NCBI GenBank assembly: GCA_003694775.1
Contig: RFJV01000535.1
Span: 1-7,366 of the forward strand
Origin: Chloroflexota bacterium
GTDB taxonomy: Bacteria > Chloroflexota > Anaerolineae > 4572-78 > J111
Direction: 5' to 3'
DNA length: 7,366 nucleotides
In this document: piece after piece, positions 5,689 through 7,366 of the stretch
Position numbering within the stretch: the first letter of the stretch is position 1
Layout of the letters: each line of letters opens with the position of its first letter
Program-made: the position numbers and the translations under genes
The notes under the pieces: generated by a model
What the model was told of the DNA's origin: nothing
The model's database searches: none
Seen by the model: the letters and a program-made list of their open reading frames with translations, nothing else

Positions 5689-5723
5689 GAGATTTGAGAT
5701 TTGAGATTGGAGATTGGAGATGA
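5689..5723. repeat. Heptamer tandem array D, overlapping the tupA translation start
   Basis: Five consecutive 7 bp units: gagattt twice, gagattg twice, gagatga once. It begins 11 bases after the regulator's stop. The GGAG formed at the unit junction (5709-5712) is the Shine-Dalgarno of tupA, and the change to gagatga in the last unit creates the ATG at 5720-5722. It is the only array here with period 7 and the only one that overlaps a gene start. Confidence 0.92.
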
Positions 5724-6661
5724 TAAAGCCATCAATATGCTTCCGTCTGTTCCTGATTGGGCTGAGTGTTCTGCTGTTGGCGGCCTGTGCCGGCAACCGG
5801 CCCGCGGCCCAGACCGTCACCCCGACCGTGCAGGTCGGGCGGCTGGTGCTGGCGACCACCACCAGTACCTACAACTCCGGTTTGCTGGACGCTATCCTGC
5901 CCGATTTTGAGGCCCGGTACGGGGCATCGGTAGAAGTGATAGCGGTGGGAACCGGGCAGGCCCTGGAGCTGGGCAAAAACGGAGACGCCGACGTGGTGCT
6001 GGTGCACGCCCGTCACCTTGAAGATGCTTTTGTGGAGGCCGGCTACGGTATTAACCGGCAGGATGTGATGTACAACGATTTTGTCATCGTTGGTCCAGCC
6101 AGCGACCCCGCCGGTATTGCCGGCATGCCGGATGCGGTGGCGGCTCTGGAAAAAATCGCCGCGGTCCAGGCGGTGTTTGTATCCCGCGGGGATGATTCCG
6201 GAACGCACGTCAAGGAGCAGGCCCTGTGGCAGGCCTCAACGGTTCCGCTGGAGCGTGTCCCCGGCCTGAAAAATCCCGATAAGGTGGTGGTCAGGCCCAC
6301 CGGCGACTGGTACCGCTCCATTGGGCAGGGGATGGGGGCCACCCTTACCGTGGCCGACGAACTCCAGGCCTACACCCTCAGCGACCGGGGAACCTATCTG
6401 GCCCGCACCCTCGAAGGGCTTGACCTGCAAATTCTGGTTGAAGGCGACCCGCGGCTGTTCAACCCTTACGGCGTTATCCAGGTGAACCCCGACCGCTATC
6501 CAAACGTCAACGCCGCCGGCGCGTCGGCCTTTATTGACTGGCTGACTGCGGTGGACACCCAGCGGATGATTGGCGAATTTGGCCGGGACAGGTTCGGTAT
6601 GCCGCTCTTTACCCCCAATTCCGAGGCCTGGCGGCAGGCGCAGGGGCTGGCGAATGACTAA
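5720..6661 (+). CDS. tupA: Tungstate ABC transporter, substrate-binding lipoprotein
   Basis: Captures tungstate (family members strongly prefer it to molybdate) outside the membrane and delivers it to the TupB permease. The 313-residue protein starts with a lipoprotein signal: a hydrophobic stretch, then the lipobox LAAC with Cys23 as the lipidation site. The family motifs are all visible: TTTST (46-50) and YNSGLLDAILPDFE, AVGTGQAL (75-82), GDADVVLVHAR, VMYNDFVIVGPASDPAG (116-132), SRGDDSGTH (155-163), GQGMGATL and YTLSDRGTYL (218-227), then FNPYGVI. These fit TupA and not ModA. The ATG at 5720 has GGAG 7 bases upstream, inside the heptamer array; a TTG two codons earlier is less likely. Its end overlaps tupB by 8 bases. 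Expected size and no missing motif. Confidence 0.95.
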   Translation: MIKPSICFRLFLIGLSVLLLAACAGNRPAAQTVTPTVQVGRLVLATTTSTYNSGLLDAILPDFEARYGASVEVIAVGTGQALELGKNGDADVVLVHARHLEDAFVEAGYGINRQDVMYNDFVIVGPASDPAGIAGMPDAVAALEKIAAVQAVFVSRGDDSGTHVKEQALWQASTVPLERVPGLKNPDKVVVRPTGDWYRSIGQGMGATLTVADELQAYTLSDRGTYLARTLEGLDLQILVEGDPRLFNPYGVIQVNPDRYPNVNAAGASAFIDWLTAVDTQRMIGEFGRDRFGMPLFTPNSEAWRQAQGLAND

Positions 6662-7346
6662 CCTGCTGGAAGGCGTGCGGCAGGCGGTTATCCTCATTCT
6701 GCAGGGCGACCCGGCGCTTTACCGGGTTATCTGGTTTTCGCTGTATGTGTCCGGTGTGGCCCTGGTGTTCAGCACCCTGGTGGGGATTCCGCTGGGGGTG
6801 TTTCTGGCCTTCAAGCGGTTCATCGGGCGGCAACTGCTGATGGCCCTGCTGTACACCGGGATGGGCTTTCCGCCGGTGGTCATCGGGCTGTTTGTGTACC
6901 TGCTTTTTTCGCGTAGTGGTCCGCTGGGCAGTCTGGGCTGGCTGTTCACGCCCAAGGCCATCATCGTGGCCCAGACCATCCTCTCTTTTCCCCTGGTGGC
7001 CGGCTTTACAATGGCCGCGGTGCTGGGCGTCGACCCGAACCTGCGCCGGCAGCTTCAGGCCCTCGGTGCCACCGACTGGCAAACCACGCTGACCATTCTG
7101 GCCGAGGCCCGCCTGGGGGTGATGGTCTCGGTGATTGCCGGTTTTGGCGCGGTCATTTCGGAAGTGGGCGCGGTGATGCTGGTCGGCGGCAATATCGAGG
7201 GCAAAACCCGCACCCTGACCACAGCCATCGTCCTGGAAACCGGCAAGGGCAATTTTGACCTGGCCATTGCTCTGGGGCTGGTTCTGCTGGCCCTGACCTT
7301 TCTGGTGAACCTGATAATGATGCGCACGCAGGGAATCCGGGATTGA
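6654..7346 (+). CDS. tupB: Tungstate ABC transporter, permease
   Basis: Membrane component that passes tungstate released by TupA into the cytoplasm. 230 residues, the usual length for TupB, with about five membrane segments (roughly 25-52, 61-85, 101-125, 155-178, 202-223). The ABC permease EAA-type loop is seen in QALGATDWQTTLTILAEARL (135-154), the contact site for the ATPase. The TupB-typical stretch GGNIEGKTRTLTTAIVLETG (178-197) follows. The ATG at 6654 overlaps the last 8 bases of tupA, which indicates translational coupling; an in-frame start at 6570 would add an unlikely 28-residue tail lying within tupA. The ATPase TupC is not present, since the window ends 20 bases after the stop; it may be the next gene or be encoded elsewhere. 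Confidence 0.95.
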   Translation: MTNLLEGVRQAVILILQGDPALYRVIWFSLYVSGVALVFSTLVGIPLGVFLAFKRFIGRQLLMALLYTGMGFPPVVIGLFVYLLFSRSGPLGSLGWLFTPKAIIVAQTILSFPLVAGFTMAAVLGVDPNLRRQLQALGATDWQTTLTILAEARLGVMVSVIAGFGAVISEVGAVMLVGGNIEGKTRTLTTAIVLETGKGNFDLAIALGLVLLALTFLVNLIMMRTQGIRD

Positions 7347-7348
7347 AT

Positions 7349-7366
7349 GATAGGGCGATAGGGCGA
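7349..7366. repeat. Octamer tandem array E (unit gatagggc), cut by window edge
   Basis: Two full copies of gatagggc and two further bases lie directly after the tupB stop and reach the window end, so the array may be longer. The period is 8 and the unit is again unlike the others. Confidence 0.7.

Noticed and set aside
5678..5719. Possible Moco/Tuco riboswitch before tupA
   Set aside because: The gap between the regulator and tupA is 42 bases and mostly heptamer array, far too short for that RNA motif.

Overview
The window looks like a stretch of chromosome from a GC-rich bacterium, most plausibly a Chloroflexota member (Anaerolineae, Ardenticatenia or a relative). This rests on overall style: a long-form HisG, tungstate transport genes, and intergenic DNA full of 7-8 bp tandem repeats. 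No rRNA or other phylogenetic marker is present, so the placement is an inference.

Left part, minus strand (about 41-2784): a histidine-biosynthesis operon reading right to left. It runs hisG (ATP phosphoribosyltransferase, first enzyme of the pathway), then hisD (histidinol dehydrogenase, last enzyme), then a GNAT-type acetyltransferase gene joined to hisD by an ATGA start/stop overlap. The acetyltransferase ends just before its acetyl-CoA-binding motif would begin and is probably a truncated remnant. A sigma70-like promoter with a perfect palindrome on its -35 box lies just upstream of hisG.

Middle (2785-3220): a 436-base divergent intergenic region. It holds the hisG promoter, a strong hairpin, blocks of octamer repeats with an ACGAA core in inverted orientation, and an excellent promoter (TTGACA-16-TATACT, extended -10) for the rightward genes.

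Right part, plus strand (3221-7346): a small four-helix membrane protein of unknown function; a single-domain CheY-like response regulator; a ModE-type winged-helix protein lacking the molybdate-binding domains; a GntR-type regulator fused to a periplasmic-binding-protein-like domain of the PF12727 type; and tupA-tupB, the lipoprotein and permease of a tungstate ABC transporter. The ATPase (tupC) is not in the window. The last four genes read as a tungstate/molybdate uptake and control locus: oxyanion capture (TupA), membrane passage (TupB), and two DNA-binding regulators. Of these two, only the GntR-PBP fusion carries a visible ligand-binding domain.

A striking non-coding feature is that five intergenic spaces, including both window edges, hold a short tandem array with a period of 8 bp (once 7 bp). 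Each array has a different unit sequence. The heptamer array in front of tupA supplies both its Shine-Dalgarno sequence and its start codon.
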